Numbered from the stretch's first letter, positions 24,945 to 33,474 are shown. The stretch: DNA of 37,514 nucleotides from Pseudomonadota bacterium (GCA_021781835.1 JAJXWD010000026.1:1-37514), one strand, 5' to 3'. Made by a program: numbers and translations. The notes: generated by a model not told the origin, from the sequence alone.

Positions 24945-26462
24945 ATGAACCCGTTTGCCGCCGCCACCGCCGGAGGGGATGCCAGCCTCGCCAAGGCGGA
25001 TGAAGCCGTGATCTGCGCGCTGCTCGATGCCGCGCCCACGCTGGTGCTGGCCGGGGCGATCGATGGCAACCCCGCCGCCACGCCGCTGCGCTTCGCCCGC
25101 CAGGGGCTGGAGCTGTTCATGTTCGTCCATCGCGGTTCGCGCATGGCGGCGCAACTGGCGCTCAACCCCCAGGCGCAGGCGGTGATCTGGGATGAGGCGC
25201 GGGGCATGGGGCTGGAAATCGCCGGCCGCGGCACGCTGCTGCGCCCTGGCCCCGCGCGCGATGCCGCCCGCGCCCTGCTGGCCGCGCGCTTCGCCCCCCC
25301 AGGCGATGATGCCGCGCTGGCCTGCCTGCATTTGCGCCCCACGCGGCTGGGGCTGGTGGATGCCACCGGCGCGGCGCGCCATTGGGCGTGGCATGAGTTT
25401 CCGGGCAACCAGCCCGCCCCGCCGGTGCAGGCCATGCAGGCGCTGGGGCGCTGGCTGCACCTGTGGGTGCGCGCCGCCCGGGCGCCGTTTTTCACCGCCG
25501 CCATCGTGCCCGTGCTGCTGGGTGCGGCCGTGGCCTTCCGGGCGCTCGCCCAGGCCGGGCTGGGGGCACGGTTTTCCTGGCCGGTGTTTTTATGGGCGCT
25601 GCTGGGCGCGGTGCTGGCGGCGGCGGGCACCAACCTCGCCAATGATTATGGCGACCATGAAAGCGGCTGCGATGACGCCAACCAGGCCGCAACGCCGTTT
25701 TCGGGCGGCAGCCGGGCCATTCAGCTCGGGCTGCTGGCGCCCTGGAAGGTGCTGGCCGGGGCGGGTGTGTGTTTTGGCGCCACCATCGGCATCGGGCTGC
25801 ATATCAACGCCATGCTGGCGGGCAGCGCGTTTGCCCCCACCCCCTTGCTGGCCACCGGGATCATCGGGGTGGCGCTGGGCGTGACCTACACGGCGGGGCC
25901 GGTGCGGCTGAGCTATGCGGGGCTGGGCGAGCTGGCCGTGGCCCTGGGGTTTGGGCCGGTCATCGTGCTGGGCACGGCCTATGTGCTGGCCGCCAAGGCG
26001 GGCGTGGCGTGCGCCTGGGGCGACGGGCTGCTGGCCTCGCTGCCAGTGGCGCTGTTCATCATGCTGGTGCTGTGGATCAACCAGTTTCAGGATGCCCCAG
26101 CCGACGCGGCGAGCGCCAAGCGCAACTGGGTGGTGCGGCTTTCTGGGCGGGGGGACGGTCAATTCAGCTTCGGGCGGGCTTTCGCGGTGTATCAGGGGCT
26201 CAATATTTCGGGCTTCGCGCTCATCGCGCTGCTCGGCGTGCTGGTGACGCCCTGGGCGCTGCTGGGGCTGGTGGCGCTGCCGCTGCATGTGCGGGCCGCG
26301 CGCCAGGGCCGGGCCTGGGTGGCGGCATGGGACAGCGCCCCGCCCGCAGCGCGCGCGCAACTGCCCTTCGCGCTGCTGCCAGTCAATGCCGCGACGATTT
26401 TCGTGCATCTCACGACGGGTCTGGCGCTGGCGCTGGGGGTGATGCTCTCGGCACTGGTGTGA
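24945..26462 (+). CDS. PNPOx-like flavin barrel fused to a UbiA/MenA-type prenyltransferase
   Basis: The 505-residue protein joins two families. Residues about 15-150 look like a pyridoxamine-phosphate-oxidase-like FMN-binding split barrel (LVLAGAIDGNPAATPLRFAR, LFMFVHRGSRMAAQLALNPQ). Residues about 175-505 form a polytopic UbiA-family domain. Its first diphosphate site is NLANDYGDHESGCDDAN (Asn233, Asp234, Asp237, Asp243) and its second is NQFQDAPADAASAKR. The NDYxD...G.D form resembles MenA or MqnP, which prenylate naphthoate precursors of menaquinone. PsrC-type anchors often use menaquinol, so a quinone role beside psrABC makes sense. It starts 6 bases after the rhodanese-like gene. The flavin domain's role is unknown. 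Confidence 0.8.
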   Translation: MNPFAAATAGGDASLAKADEAVICALLDAAPTLVLAGAIDGNPAATPLRFARQGLELFMFVHRGSRMAAQLALNPQAQAVIWDEARGMGLEIAGRGTLLRPGPARDAARALLAARFAPPGDDAALACLHLRPTRLGLVDATGAARHWAWHEFPGNQPAPPVQAMQALGRWLHLWVRAARAPFFTAAIVPVLLGAAVAFRALAQAGLGARFSWPVFLWALLGAVLAAAGTNLANDYGDHESGCDDANQAATPFSGGSRAIQLGLLAPWKVLAGAGVCFGATIGIGLHINAMLAGSAFAPTPLLATGIIGVALGVTYTAGPVRLSYAGLGELAVALGFGPVIVLGTAYVLAAKAGVACAWGDGLLASLPVALFIMLVLWINQFQDAPADAASAKRNWVVRLSGRGDGQFSFGRAFAVYQGLNISGFALIALLGVLVTPWALLGLVALPLHVRAARQGRAWVAAWDSAPPAARAQLPFALLPVNAATIFVHLTTGLALALGVMLSALV

Positions 26463-26889
26463 GCCGGGCGGCGGCGCGGCGCTCAAGGGCCGCCACCACG
26501 GCGGCCAGCAGATCGGGGCGCAGGCGCGCGGCCAGGGCGGTGAGCAGAGGCGCGCGCAGGCTCAGGGTCAATGTCCCCTCGACCCGCGTGCCGCCATCGG
26601 GGCGCGGGGTGAAGCGCCAGAGCAGCTCGAAACGGCGGAAGGGGCCATCTGTGGAGAGGATGCGCAGGCGCGCGGGCGGGAGGATCCAGGCGCGGGTGGT
26701 GAAATCCTGGCGCAGCCCGGCGATGGTGACGATCTGGCGCACGGTTACGCCGTCTGGGTGGCGGGCGAGGATGCGCGCCGCCCGCCAGCCCGGCATGAAA
26801 TGCGGGTAGCGCTCGATATCGGCCACCAGGGCGAACAGATCGGCCTGGGCATAAGGCAGGTCGCGCGCGGCGCGGCAGGTGAGCGCCAC
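26410..26889 (-). CDS. COQ10/RatA-like START-domain protein
   Basis: The 159-residue protein starts RAARDLPYAQADLFALVADI and continues ERYPHFMPGW. This is the typical opening of the COQ10/RatA polyketide-cyclase-like family, whose hydrophobic cavity binds lipids such as ubiquinone. The pattern of strands (RLRILSTDGPFRRFELLWRF) and the C-terminal helix (LLAAVVAALERRAAARL) fit. It is usually about 145-160 residues long, so it is complete. Its 3' end overlaps the prenyltransferase gene by 53 bases tail to tail. A role in quinone handling is the usual inference for alphaproteobacteria. Confidence 0.82.
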   Translation of the reverse strand: MALTCRAARDLPYAQADLFALVADIERYPHFMPGWRAARILARHPDGVTVRQIVTIAGLRQDFTTRAWILPPARLRILSTDGPFRRFELLWRFTPRPDGGTRVEGTLTLSLRAPLLTALAARLRPDLLAAVVAALERRAAARLTPVPRASPPAPAPDPS

Positions 26890-26895
26890 GGCCCT

Positions 26896-27081
26896 TCAGC
26901 CCGGCGCGAAAAGCGGGGCGAGGCCGATATGGAGGCGGTATTCGGGCAACAACCTGGCGGTGCGGCGGCGCCCGATATGGGCGCCGGGGGCAAACAAGGC
27001 GCCAAAGCCAGCCGCGCCCATGGCGTTCACCGTGGCGAACACAAGGCCGGCGACGCAACGCGCTTCGGTTTTCTGGAGCAT
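26896..27081 (-). CDS. Small hypothetical protein upstream of the COQ10-like gene
   Basis: A 61-codon frame begins MLQKTEARCVAGLVFATVNA and ends 6 bases before the COQ10-like start on the same strand. It has one short hydrophobic stretch and a basic middle (GRRRTARLLP). The ribosome site (AAGG only 2 bases from the ATG) is poor. It fills a 280-base interval between two genes and is in operon position, but no family is recognised, so it may not be a gene. Confidence 0.35.
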   Translation of the reverse strand: MLQKTEARCVAGLVFATVNAMGAAGFGALFAPGAHIGRRRTARLLPEYRLHIGLAPLFAPG

Positions 27082-27169
27082 GGCCTTGCTTACGCAAGCC
27101 CAGGCGCGCGGGCAAGACGGGGTAGATCGGCACGGGCCCATGTGCAAGGCTGGCGGCGAGGAGAGCCGC

Positions 27170-28315
27170 ATGAGCGCCGCCACCATCGACACGCTGACCC
27201 GCCTGCGGGGCGCCACCGCCGGGCTGATTTTGGCCGGGGGCAGCGCCGTGCGGCTGGGCGGCATGGATAAGGGGCGGCTGGTGGTTGGCGGGCAAAGCCT
27301 GTTTGCCCGCGCGGCCGCCGCGCTGGGCCCGCAAACCGCCACGCTCGCGCTCAGCGCCAATGGCCCGGCCGGGCGGCTGGCCGATCTCGGCCTGCCGGTG
27401 CTGGCCGACGAGGTGGCCGGCCTGGGGCCGCTCGGCGGGCTGCTGGCCGGGCTGGACTGGGCCGCGCGCCAGGGCTTTGCCTGGCTGCTCACCGCCCCCG
27501 CCGACACGCCCTTTCTGCCACCCGATCTGCTGCTCCGCCTGGGCCATGCCGCGCGCGCGGCCCGTGCGCCGGCGGCCATCGCGGCTTCGGGCGCACGCGC
27601 GCACGGGGTGGTGGGGCTGTGGGACGTGGCGCTGGCGCCGCATCTGCGCGCGCGGCTGTTTGAGGCGGGCCAGCGCAAGGTGGGCGCCTGGAGCGAGGCT
27701 TGCGGGGCGGCGATCGCGCTGTGGCCCGATGAGCCGGCCGATCCGTTTTTCAACGTCAACACCCCGGCCGAGCACCAGGAGGCCGAGCGGCTGGCGGCGC
27801 GGCGCCCGGCCCGTGGCGGCGCGGTGGTGGTGGCGCGCGGCGAGGATGGCGCGCCCCTGCTGGCCGCCCTGGCCGCTGAACTGCGGGCCGAGGGCATTGG
27901 GCTGGGCGGGCTGTTGCAGGAGGGCAGCAAGGCCGGCGGCGACCGGCCCGAAGCCGTGCGGCTGGTGGCGCTGGACACGGGCGAGGCGTTTCCGATTTTG
28001 CAGCGCCTGGGTGGCGGCGGGGCGTGCATGGTGGATGAGCAGGCGGTGTGCGGGGCATCGGGGGCGTTGCGGCGGGCGGTGGCCGGGCGCCTGTCGCCGG
28101 TGCTGGTCAATAAATTCGGGCCGCTGGAGGCCGAGGGGCTGGGGCTGGCCGATGACATGCGCGCCGTGATGGCCGAGGGGCTGGCGCTGCTCACCACCGT
28201 TACCGAAGCCCGGCTGGAGGCATGGCTGCGCTTTTGCGGCGGAGAGTGCGCGCTGCTGTTCGACGAGCTGGACGCGCTGCGCCGGTGGTGGCGCGAGCGC
28301 GCGGCGCCTGGTTAA
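27170..28315 (+). CDS. mobA: MobA-type molybdenum cofactor guanylyltransferase fused to a DUF2478 domain
   Basis: The ATG after GAGGAGA gives 381 residues. Residues about 17-195 are MobA-like: GLILAGGSAVRLGGMDKG is the GTP-binding loop, and PADTPFLP and NVNTPAE are later family motifs. Residues about 200-375 match DUF2478, with LLQEGSKAGGDRPE, SPVLVNKFGPLEAEG and a C-terminal LLFDELDALRRWW. DUF2478 is an NTPase-like family often found near molybdate genes. MobA attaches GMP to molybdopterin to make the bis-MGD cofactor needed by PsrA-type enzymes. Its stop and that of the convergent decarboxylase share the palindrome TTAA. Confidence 0.87.
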   Translation: MSAATIDTLTRLRGATAGLILAGGSAVRLGGMDKGRLVVGGQSLFARAAAALGPQTATLALSANGPAGRLADLGLPVLADEVAGLGPLGGLLAGLDWAARQGFAWLLTAPADTPFLPPDLLLRLGHAARAARAPAAIAASGARAHGVVGLWDVALAPHLRARLFEAGQRKVGAWSEACGAAIALWPDEPADPFFNVNTPAEHQEAERLAARRPARGGAVVVARGEDGAPLLAALAAELRAEGIGLGGLLQEGSKAGGDRPEAVRLVALDTGEAFPILQRLGGGGACMVDEQAVCGASGALRRAVAGRLSPVLVNKFGPLEAEGLGLADDMRAVMAEGLALLTTVTEARLEAWLRFCGGECALLFDELDALRRWWRERAAPG

Positions 28316-30498
28316 ACCACGCAATCGAGCTGGTAGCTGCCCTCGGGGGTTTTGCGGGCGCCGTGAATGTCGGTCTCGAAGCCGGGGAAGCGGCGGTCCC
28401 ACGCCTCGGCGAAGCGCAGATAGCGGATCATGGCCGGCACGCTCACCCGCTCGCCAGGGAAGATGAGCGGGATGCCCGGCGGGTAGGGCACCACCATGCG
28501 CGCCACGATGCGGCCCGGCAGCTCATCCAGCCCCACCGGCTCCACCCGGTTGCCGATGAGCGCGGCATGGGCCATTTGCGGGGTCATGGCGGGTTCGGGC
28601 AGGGTCTCGAACATGGCGTTTTGCAGGGCCAGTATGTCCCCCTCGCGGTAGGCCTGGTGCTGGGCGCGGCACAGATCGGCCAGGCCCATGCGCTCATAGC
28701 GGGCGGGGTGGGTTTTCACCAGATCGGGCAGCACATCGGCCAGCGGGGTGTTGGCCTGGTAATGGGCGCGAAAGGCCAGCAGCTCGGTGATCAGGTTGCT
28801 CCATTTGCCGCGCGTCACGCCCAGCGTGAACAGGATGAGGAAATGGTAAATGCCGATTTTTTCCACCACGATGCCGCGCGACCACAGGAATTTGGCGACG
28901 ATGGGCGCGGGGATGCCGGGCTGGTCCTCCTCGAGCCCTGGGCAGAGGATGGTCACCTTCATCGGGTCGAGCAGGGTGACGCCCTCGGTCACATCGGCGA
29001 AGCCGTGCCAGGCATCGTTGGGCTTCAGGGTCCAGCCCTGCTGGGCGAGGCCGGCGTTTTCAGGCTCCCACAGGCGAAACCACCACGCGCCGGCGGCGCG
29101 GGATTCCGCCCCGAGCCGGGCGATGCCCGCGCGGAAATCGGCGGCTTCGGTGAGTGTTTCATCGACCAGCGTGCGCCCGGCTGAGCCGCGCATCATGCGC
29201 GCGGCGACATCGCAGGAGGCGATGATGCCATACCAGGGCGAGGTGGAGGCGTGCATCATGAAGGCTTCGTTGAAGCGGTCGGGGTCGAGCTGGAAATTGG
29301 TGCCGGATTTGACGTGGATCATCGAGGCCTGGGAAAAGGCCGCCAGCACCTTGTGGGTGGACTGGGTGGAAAACACCAGCGGCGCGACCGGCCCGGATTC
29401 GGGGCTCATGGCGTAGAAGCCGGCGTAAAATTCGTGGAACCGCGCCTGGGCCAGCCAGGCTTCATCGAAATGAATGGCGTCGGCGATGGGGCTGAGCGCC
29501 TGCTTGACCACGCCGGTATTGATGCACAGCCCGTCATAGGTGGAGTTGGTGATGGTGGCGACCCGCAGGCGCGCGCCCTTGGGCAAACGGGCGGCCAGGG
29601 TTTGGGCATCGAAGGCGGCGCGGGGGATGGGGCCGATGATGCCGTAAGCGTTGCGGCTGGGCAGCAGATAGACCGGGGTGGCGCCGGTCATGATGAGGGC
29701 GTGAACCAGGGATTTATGGCAGTTGCGGTCAACCAGCACATGATCGCCGGGGCCGACGAGGCCGGACCAGACGATCTTGTTGGCGCTCGAAGTGCCGTTG
29801 GTGACGAAGAAGGTGGCATCGGCGCCAAAACTCAGCGCGGCCTCGCGCTCGGCCTCGCGCACGGGGCCGGTATGGTCGAGCAGCGAACCCAGCTCGGGCA
29901 CCGAGACGGAGAGATCGGCGCGCAGGGTGGTCTCGCCGAAAAACCGGTGAAAGGCCTGGCCGACGGGTGAGCGCATGAAGGCCACGCCGCCGCCATGGCC
30001 GGGCGTGTGCCAGGAATATTTGGCGGCATCGGTGTAGCGCACCAGCGCCTTGAAGAAGGGCGGCAGCATGGCATCGAGATAGCGGTGGATGGCGCTCGAG
30101 ACATAGCCGGCGATGAAGCCGGGCGTGTCCTCGTGCAGGTAGAGATAGCCGTCGATCCAGCGCATCAGCGGGGTGGGCAGATCTCCGCCCAGCCGCCGCT
30201 CGCCATAGAGAAACACCGGCAGATCGGGGGCGCGGGCGAGGGCCAGGTCGAGCAGGGTGGTGAGGGTCTCGACCAGCGCCTCGCGGGTGGCGAAACCGTC
30301 TATGCCGATGAGCACGGCGGCGAGGCCGGTATATAGCACGCGGCCGGCGCCGGCGTCGGAGAAGCTGAGGCCGGTGAGCACGCGGTGGCCACGCGCCTCG
30401 AAGGCGGCGACCAGCTCGCCCACCACCCGCCCGACCGGCGTGGCCGCGCCAAACGCGTCATCGATGATGGCGATTGGGTAATCGGCGAGTTCTCGCAT
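28312..30498 (-). CDS. Orn/Lys/Arg-type PLP-dependent decarboxylase (fold III)
   Basis: The 728-residue product has the layout of the large inducible decarboxylases. A receiver-like wing domain (ADYPIAIIDDAFGAATPVGR) fills about residues 1-130. A PLP domain follows with KYSWHTPGHGGGVAFMRSPV, FVTNGTSSANKIV and IHFDEAW, and with the PLP-lysine loop STQSTHKVLAAFSQASMIH. A C-terminal domain (PYPPGIPLIFPGERV) ends it. Known members of about 710-755 residues include SpeC, LdcI and AdiA; which amino acid is used cannot be told by eye. It makes a polyamine or diamine and may aid acid tolerance. Its start is preceded by AGGGGGG. A longer open frame upstream runs through a repeat and is not coding. Confidence 0.88.
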   Translation of the reverse strand: MRELADYPIAIIDDAFGAATPVGRVVGELVAAFEARGHRVLTGLSFSDAGAGRVLYTGLAAVLIGIDGFATREALVETLTTLLDLALARAPDLPVFLYGERRLGGDLPTPLMRWIDGYLYLHEDTPGFIAGYVSSAIHRYLDAMLPPFFKALVRYTDAAKYSWHTPGHGGGVAFMRSPVGQAFHRFFGETTLRADLSVSVPELGSLLDHTGPVREAEREAALSFGADATFFVTNGTSSANKIVWSGLVGPGDHVLVDRNCHKSLVHALIMTGATPVYLLPSRNAYGIIGPIPRAAFDAQTLAARLPKGARLRVATITNSTYDGLCINTGVVKQALSPIADAIHFDEAWLAQARFHEFYAGFYAMSPESGPVAPLVFSTQSTHKVLAAFSQASMIHVKSGTNFQLDPDRFNEAFMMHASTSPWYGIIASCDVAARMMRGSAGRTLVDETLTEAADFRAGIARLGAESRAAGAWWFRLWEPENAGLAQQGWTLKPNDAWHGFADVTEGVTLLDPMKVTILCPGLEEDQPGIPAPIVAKFLWSRGIVVEKIGIYHFLILFTLGVTRGKWSNLITELLAFRAHYQANTPLADVLPDLVKTHPARYERMGLADLCRAQHQAYREGDILALQNAMFETLPEPAMTPQMAHAALIGNRVEPVGLDELPGRIVARMVVPYPPGIPLIFPGERVSVPAMIRYLRFAEAWDRRFPGFETDIHGARKTPEGSYQLDCVV

Positions 30499-30571
30499 GC
30501 CCCCCTGCTCCCTAGCGGCTTGGTGAGCCGCTAGTTCCACCACGCCCGCGCGGCGCGCGCAAGACGGGGGC

Positions 30572-30702
30572 TTAGGCCATCGCGCCAAATGTTTGCCGCT
30601 TCCAGCCCGGTGTCGGAATGGTATAACGCTTTGATTTTGCCCGTGGCCGCCCCACCCCCCCAAGCTTATACCCGTCAGCCTCAAGGCGGGCTGGTATTAT
30701 AG
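30572..30702 (+). repeat. Two-hairpin dispersed repeat, family R1, copy B
   Basis: GCCATCGCGCCAAATGTTTG, GTCGGAATGGTATAACGCTT and CCCGTGGCCGCCCCACC align with copies A and C. The second hairpin is ATACCCGTCAGCC-TCAA-GGCGGGCTGGTAT. It fills the gap between the decarboxylase and the MFS transporter and contains the transporter's stop codon. Confidence 0.72.
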
Positions 30703-31868
30703 GCCAGGCGGGCCGCCCAGAAAATGAGCACGCCCCCCAGAAGCATGGCCCCCGCCCCCACGCGAAACAGCAGCGCATAGCTGCCGGTGGCGTGAAACAG
30801 GGCCGAGAGGCCGGCCGCGCCGCCGATTTGGGTGAGGGCATAGACCATGGTGGCCAAGCCCCAATCGGCGGCCAGACGCTCGGGCGGGACAATGCCCGCG
30901 ATCGCCCCGACCACCAGCATGACCGCCCCCAGCGCCACCGCCCCCACGCACACCGCCGACCCCACCAGCCACGGGGCCGCCTGGGTGAAAAGCGGCAGCG
31001 CCACCGCCCCGCCCATGACCGCGAACCCCGCCGCCAGCGTGGGCAGGAAGCCGAACCTATCGGCCGCGCGGCCGAGCAGCGGCGGGCCCAGCGTGGCGGC
31101 CAGGCCGATCCAGGCGGCCATGACCGCGCCGGCGGCAACGCCCCGCCCCAGCCCAATGGCCACGAAACTCGACCAGAACAGCATGTGCGGCATGAAGCCG
31201 AGCGCCGAACAGGCATAGGCCGCGATCAATACCAGCACCACCGGCGGCGGCGGGCCGGCGGATTTGTGGCGCGGCGGCGGCTCGATGCGGGCGGGCGGCA
31301 TGATGAGCGCCACCGCCAGCGTGGCCAGCGCGCACAGCCCGCCCAGCGCCGCCCAGGCAAAGGCCAGCCCATGAGCCAGCAGCGGCGGCAGCGCCAAGGC
31401 GCTGAAGCTCATGCCCGCGCCCATGCCGGCAAAGGCGAAACCGCTGACCCGCCCGCGCAGGCCCGCCGGGGCGCGGGCCACCACCGCATGGGCCATGAGC
31501 ACCATGAGCAGCCCCCCGGCAAACCCCGCCAGCAGCCGCCAAAACCCGAACCAGACGCCGCCCCAGTTGAGCGCGCAGCCCAAAGTGGCCAGGGCGGTGA
31601 GCGCCATGGCCCCCACCAGCGCCGTTTTGCCCTGGTAGCGCCGCCGCCAGACGCGCATGGCCGCCACGCCCAGGAAATAGCCCGCCAGATTGACCGCCGC
31701 GAACCAGAAGGCCGCCGATGCGCTGTACCAATGGGCGGCGACCAGGGCCGGCACCAGCGGCGCGAAGCTGAACCGGGCGACGCCGATGCCCACGAACATG
31801 GCCAGCCCGCCGCTGAGCGCGGCGCGCGCGACGGCAAAAGGCGGGGCTGGTGGCGGCGGGCTGGACAT
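30681..31868 (-). CDS. YbfB/YjiJ-type MFS transporter
   Basis: The 395-residue protein has about twelve hydrophobic helices. GIGVARFSFAPLVPALVAAH near the N-terminus and GYFLGVAAM are typical of the YbfB/YjiJ branch of the major facilitator superfamily. LGFMPHMLFWSSFVAIGLGR in the middle also fits. The substrate is unknown. A GGAG site precedes the ATG. The last residues (AYNTSPP) and the stop codon lie within palindromic repeat copy B, so the end of the protein was probably set by the repeat. It follows a small broken frame and the creatinase gene on the same strand. Confidence 0.85.
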   Translation of the reverse strand: MSSPPPPAPPFAVARAALSGGLAMFVGIGVARFSFAPLVPALVAAHWYSASAAFWFAAVNLAGYFLGVAAMRVWRRRYQGKTALVGAMALTALATLGCALNWGGVWFGFWRLLAGFAGGLLMVLMAHAVVARAPAGLRGRVSGFAFAGMGAGMSFSALALPPLLAHGLAFAWAALGGLCALATLAVALIMPPARIEPPPRHKSAGPPPPVVLVLIAAYACSALGFMPHMLFWSSFVAIGLGRGVAAGAVMAAWIGLAATLGPPLLGRAADRFGFLPTLAAGFAVMGGAVALPLFTQAAPWLVGSAVCVGAVALGAVMLVVGAIAGIVPPERLAADWGLATMVYALTQIGGAAGLSALFHATGSYALLFRVGAGAMLLGGVLIFWAARLAYNTSPP

Positions 31869-31869
31869 G

Positions 31870-32015
31870 TCAGCTCCAGAACGGCACGGGTTTGGGGCCC
31901 TTTACCGGCACGCGCCGGCCGATAGCCAAGCCTTTATCGAAGGCGGCGATGACGATTGGTTTGATGACGCGGGCATGGGGCCGATGGCGGGCTTGGCTTG
32001 GTGGGCGATGTTCAT
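31870..32015 (-). pseudogene. Small frame apparently shifted by one base at a C4 run
   Basis: An ATG with a strong AAGGGAGA site starts MNIAHQAKPAIGP. Its frame then degenerates into Ser/Pro-rich sequence and stops. Moving back one base at CCCC (31977-31980 on the plus strand) gives HARVIKPIVIAAFDKGLAIG and then RRVPVKGPKPVPFWS, ending two bases before the MFS start. The joined 48-residue product reads more like protein than either frame alone. It could be a disrupted small gene, a sequencing error or programmed slippage. Confidence 0.4.
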
Positions 32016-32065
32016 GGGTATGTCTCCCTTGCCGCCATTAGCGTTTCGAGACGATCACGACGTGC

Positions 32066-32105
32066 GGCCGTGGCGCGGGGGGGGGGGTAGGCCCGCGCCA
32101 CGGCC
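32066..32105 (-). terminator. Strong 14-bp hairpin with homopolymer loop after creatinase
   Basis: GGCCGTGGCGCGGG and CCCGCGCCACGGCC are exact complements. The intervening loop continues an 11-base G run (C run on the transcribed strand). It begins 5 bases beyond the creatinase stop. The T tract of a classical intrinsic terminator is absent, but the stem is very stable and the position fits transcript termination. Confidence 0.55.
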
Positions 32106-32110
32106 GGGGC

Positions 32111-33319
32111 TCATTTCACGATGAGATGCTCAGGCCCGTAGGGGAAGCCGGTGATGTTGCGGTTGCCTTCCTCGGTGATGACGAGAATATCGTGCTCGCG
32201 GTAACCGCCGGCGCCGGGCTGGCTCTCGGGGATGGTGATCATCGGCTCCATCGAGACCACCATGCCCGGCTGCAGAACGGTCTCGCAATCCTCGCGCAGC
32301 TCCAGCGCGCCTTCGCGGCCGTAATAATGGCAGAGCACGCCGAACGAATGGCCATAGCCAAATGAGCGATATTGCAGCAGCCCCTCGGCGGCGTACATTT
32401 CATTCAGCTCCCGCGCGATCTCGGCGCAGCTCTTGCCCGGCACCAGCAGCTCCTTGCCGCGGTCATGAACCTGGCAGTTGAACTCCCACAGGCGGAGATT
32501 TTCATCGCGCGCGGTTTCGGCGAACAGCGTGCGCTCGAGCGCGACATAATAGCCCGCCACCATGGGGAAGCAGTTGAGGCTGAGAATGTCGCCGCGCTCG
32601 ATCTTGCGGCTGGTCACCGGGTTGTGGGCGCCATCGGTGTTGATACCGGACTGGAACCAGGTCCAGGTATCGAGCAGCTCGCCATGGGGCCAGGTTTTGG
32701 CGATTTCGCGCACCATGGTGGCGGTCGAGTGCAGCGCCACCTCGTGCTCGGGCACGCCGACCTTGATGGCTTCCACGCAGGCCGCGCCGCCAATGTCGGC
32801 GATCTTGGCCATTTTGGTGATGTGCTCGATCTCCTCGGCGGATTTGATCATGCGCAGACGCTGGGCGGGAAAGGCGATGTCGACGAACTCGATGGCGGGG
32901 AATTCGGATTTGAGCAGGGCGAGCGTGTCGATGTTGATATGGTCGAACTCGATGCCCAGGCGCTTGACGCCACCCACCAGCTGGCGCACGGCGTGGAAGT
33001 AATTATCCTTTTGCCAGTCAGTGTACGTAATGTTGCCGCCATGGGTGCGGCGCCAGGGCTGGCCGCCATCGATGCCGGCGGAAACACTGGTGGATTGCTT
33101 GTGATCGACCAAAAGCCCATAGCGGCGGCCGAAATAGCAGAACATGAAATCTGAATAATAGCAGATATTGTGGTAAGAGGTGAACAGCGCGGCATCGACG
33201 TTGTGCGCGGCCATATAGGCGCGAATGGCGTTCAGGCGGCGCGTCATTTCGGCGGGGGAAAAGGTGGGCACGACCTTTTCGCCATTATTGGTGAAATCCT
33301 GCAAACGTTCCCGTTCCAT
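32111..33319 (-). CDS. Creatinase (creatine amidinohydrolase)
   Basis: The 402-residue protein is a pita-bread-fold hydrolase of the creatinase/aminopeptidase P superfamily. The residues expected for creatinase occur at the same numbers as I recall for the Pseudomonas enzyme: His232 in TDGAHNPVTSR, Glu262 in YVALERTLF, Arg335 in YYGRE and Glu358 in VVSMEPM. It lacks the metal-ligand set of the aminopeptidases and would hydrolyse creatine to sarcosine and urea in the cytoplasm. It is the last gene of the series creatininase, permease, creatinase. A TGAG-N5-CTCA palindrome lies about 100 bases upstream, so it may have its own LysR-controlled promoter. Confidence 0.93.
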   Translation of the reverse strand: MERERLQDFTNNGEKVVPTFSPAEMTRRLNAIRAYMAAHNVDAALFTSYHNICYYSDFMFCYFGRRYGLLVDHKQSTSVSAGIDGGQPWRRTHGGNITYTDWQKDNYFHAVRQLVGGVKRLGIEFDHINIDTLALLKSEFPAIEFVDIAFPAQRLRMIKSAEEIEHITKMAKIADIGGAACVEAIKVGVPEHEVALHSTATMVREIAKTWPHGELLDTWTWFQSGINTDGAHNPVTSRKIERGDILSLNCFPMVAGYYVALERTLFAETARDENLRLWEFNCQVHDRGKELLVPGKSCAEIARELNEMYAAEGLLQYRSFGYGHSFGVLCHYYGREGALELREDCETVLQPGMVVSMEPMITIPESQPGAGGYREHDILVITEEGNRNITGFPYGPEHLIVK

Positions 33320-33420
33320 GGCGTTTTCCTTTAGAAATTCTCATGATTTAGACTTGGCGTCCTCGCTCAAATGACCCGTATTTCCTTATGTGGTCAAATG
33401 ATATGTTTTCACCGAATTGT

Positions 33421-33433
33421 TGAGATTTTCTCA
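33421..33433. promoter_or_regulatory. TGAG-N5-CTCA palindrome upstream of creatinase
   Basis: TGAGATTTTCTCA has the same arms and spacing as the boxes before the LysR gene at 36005-36038. It lies 101 bases upstream of the creatinase start. Nearby, TCAAATGA occurs twice (33367-33374 and 33394-33401), 27 bases apart. A binding site for the LysR-type regulator of the locus is inferred. Confidence 0.55.
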
Positions 33434-33474
33434 TGTTAAACGCGACCAAACCCGGGGGCGGCGAGACGCGGAAA

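Noticed and set aside
30499-30684. N-terminal extension of the decarboxylase frame
   Set aside because: It is translated from repeat R1 copy B and does not resemble the family. The ATG at 30498 gives the usual length.
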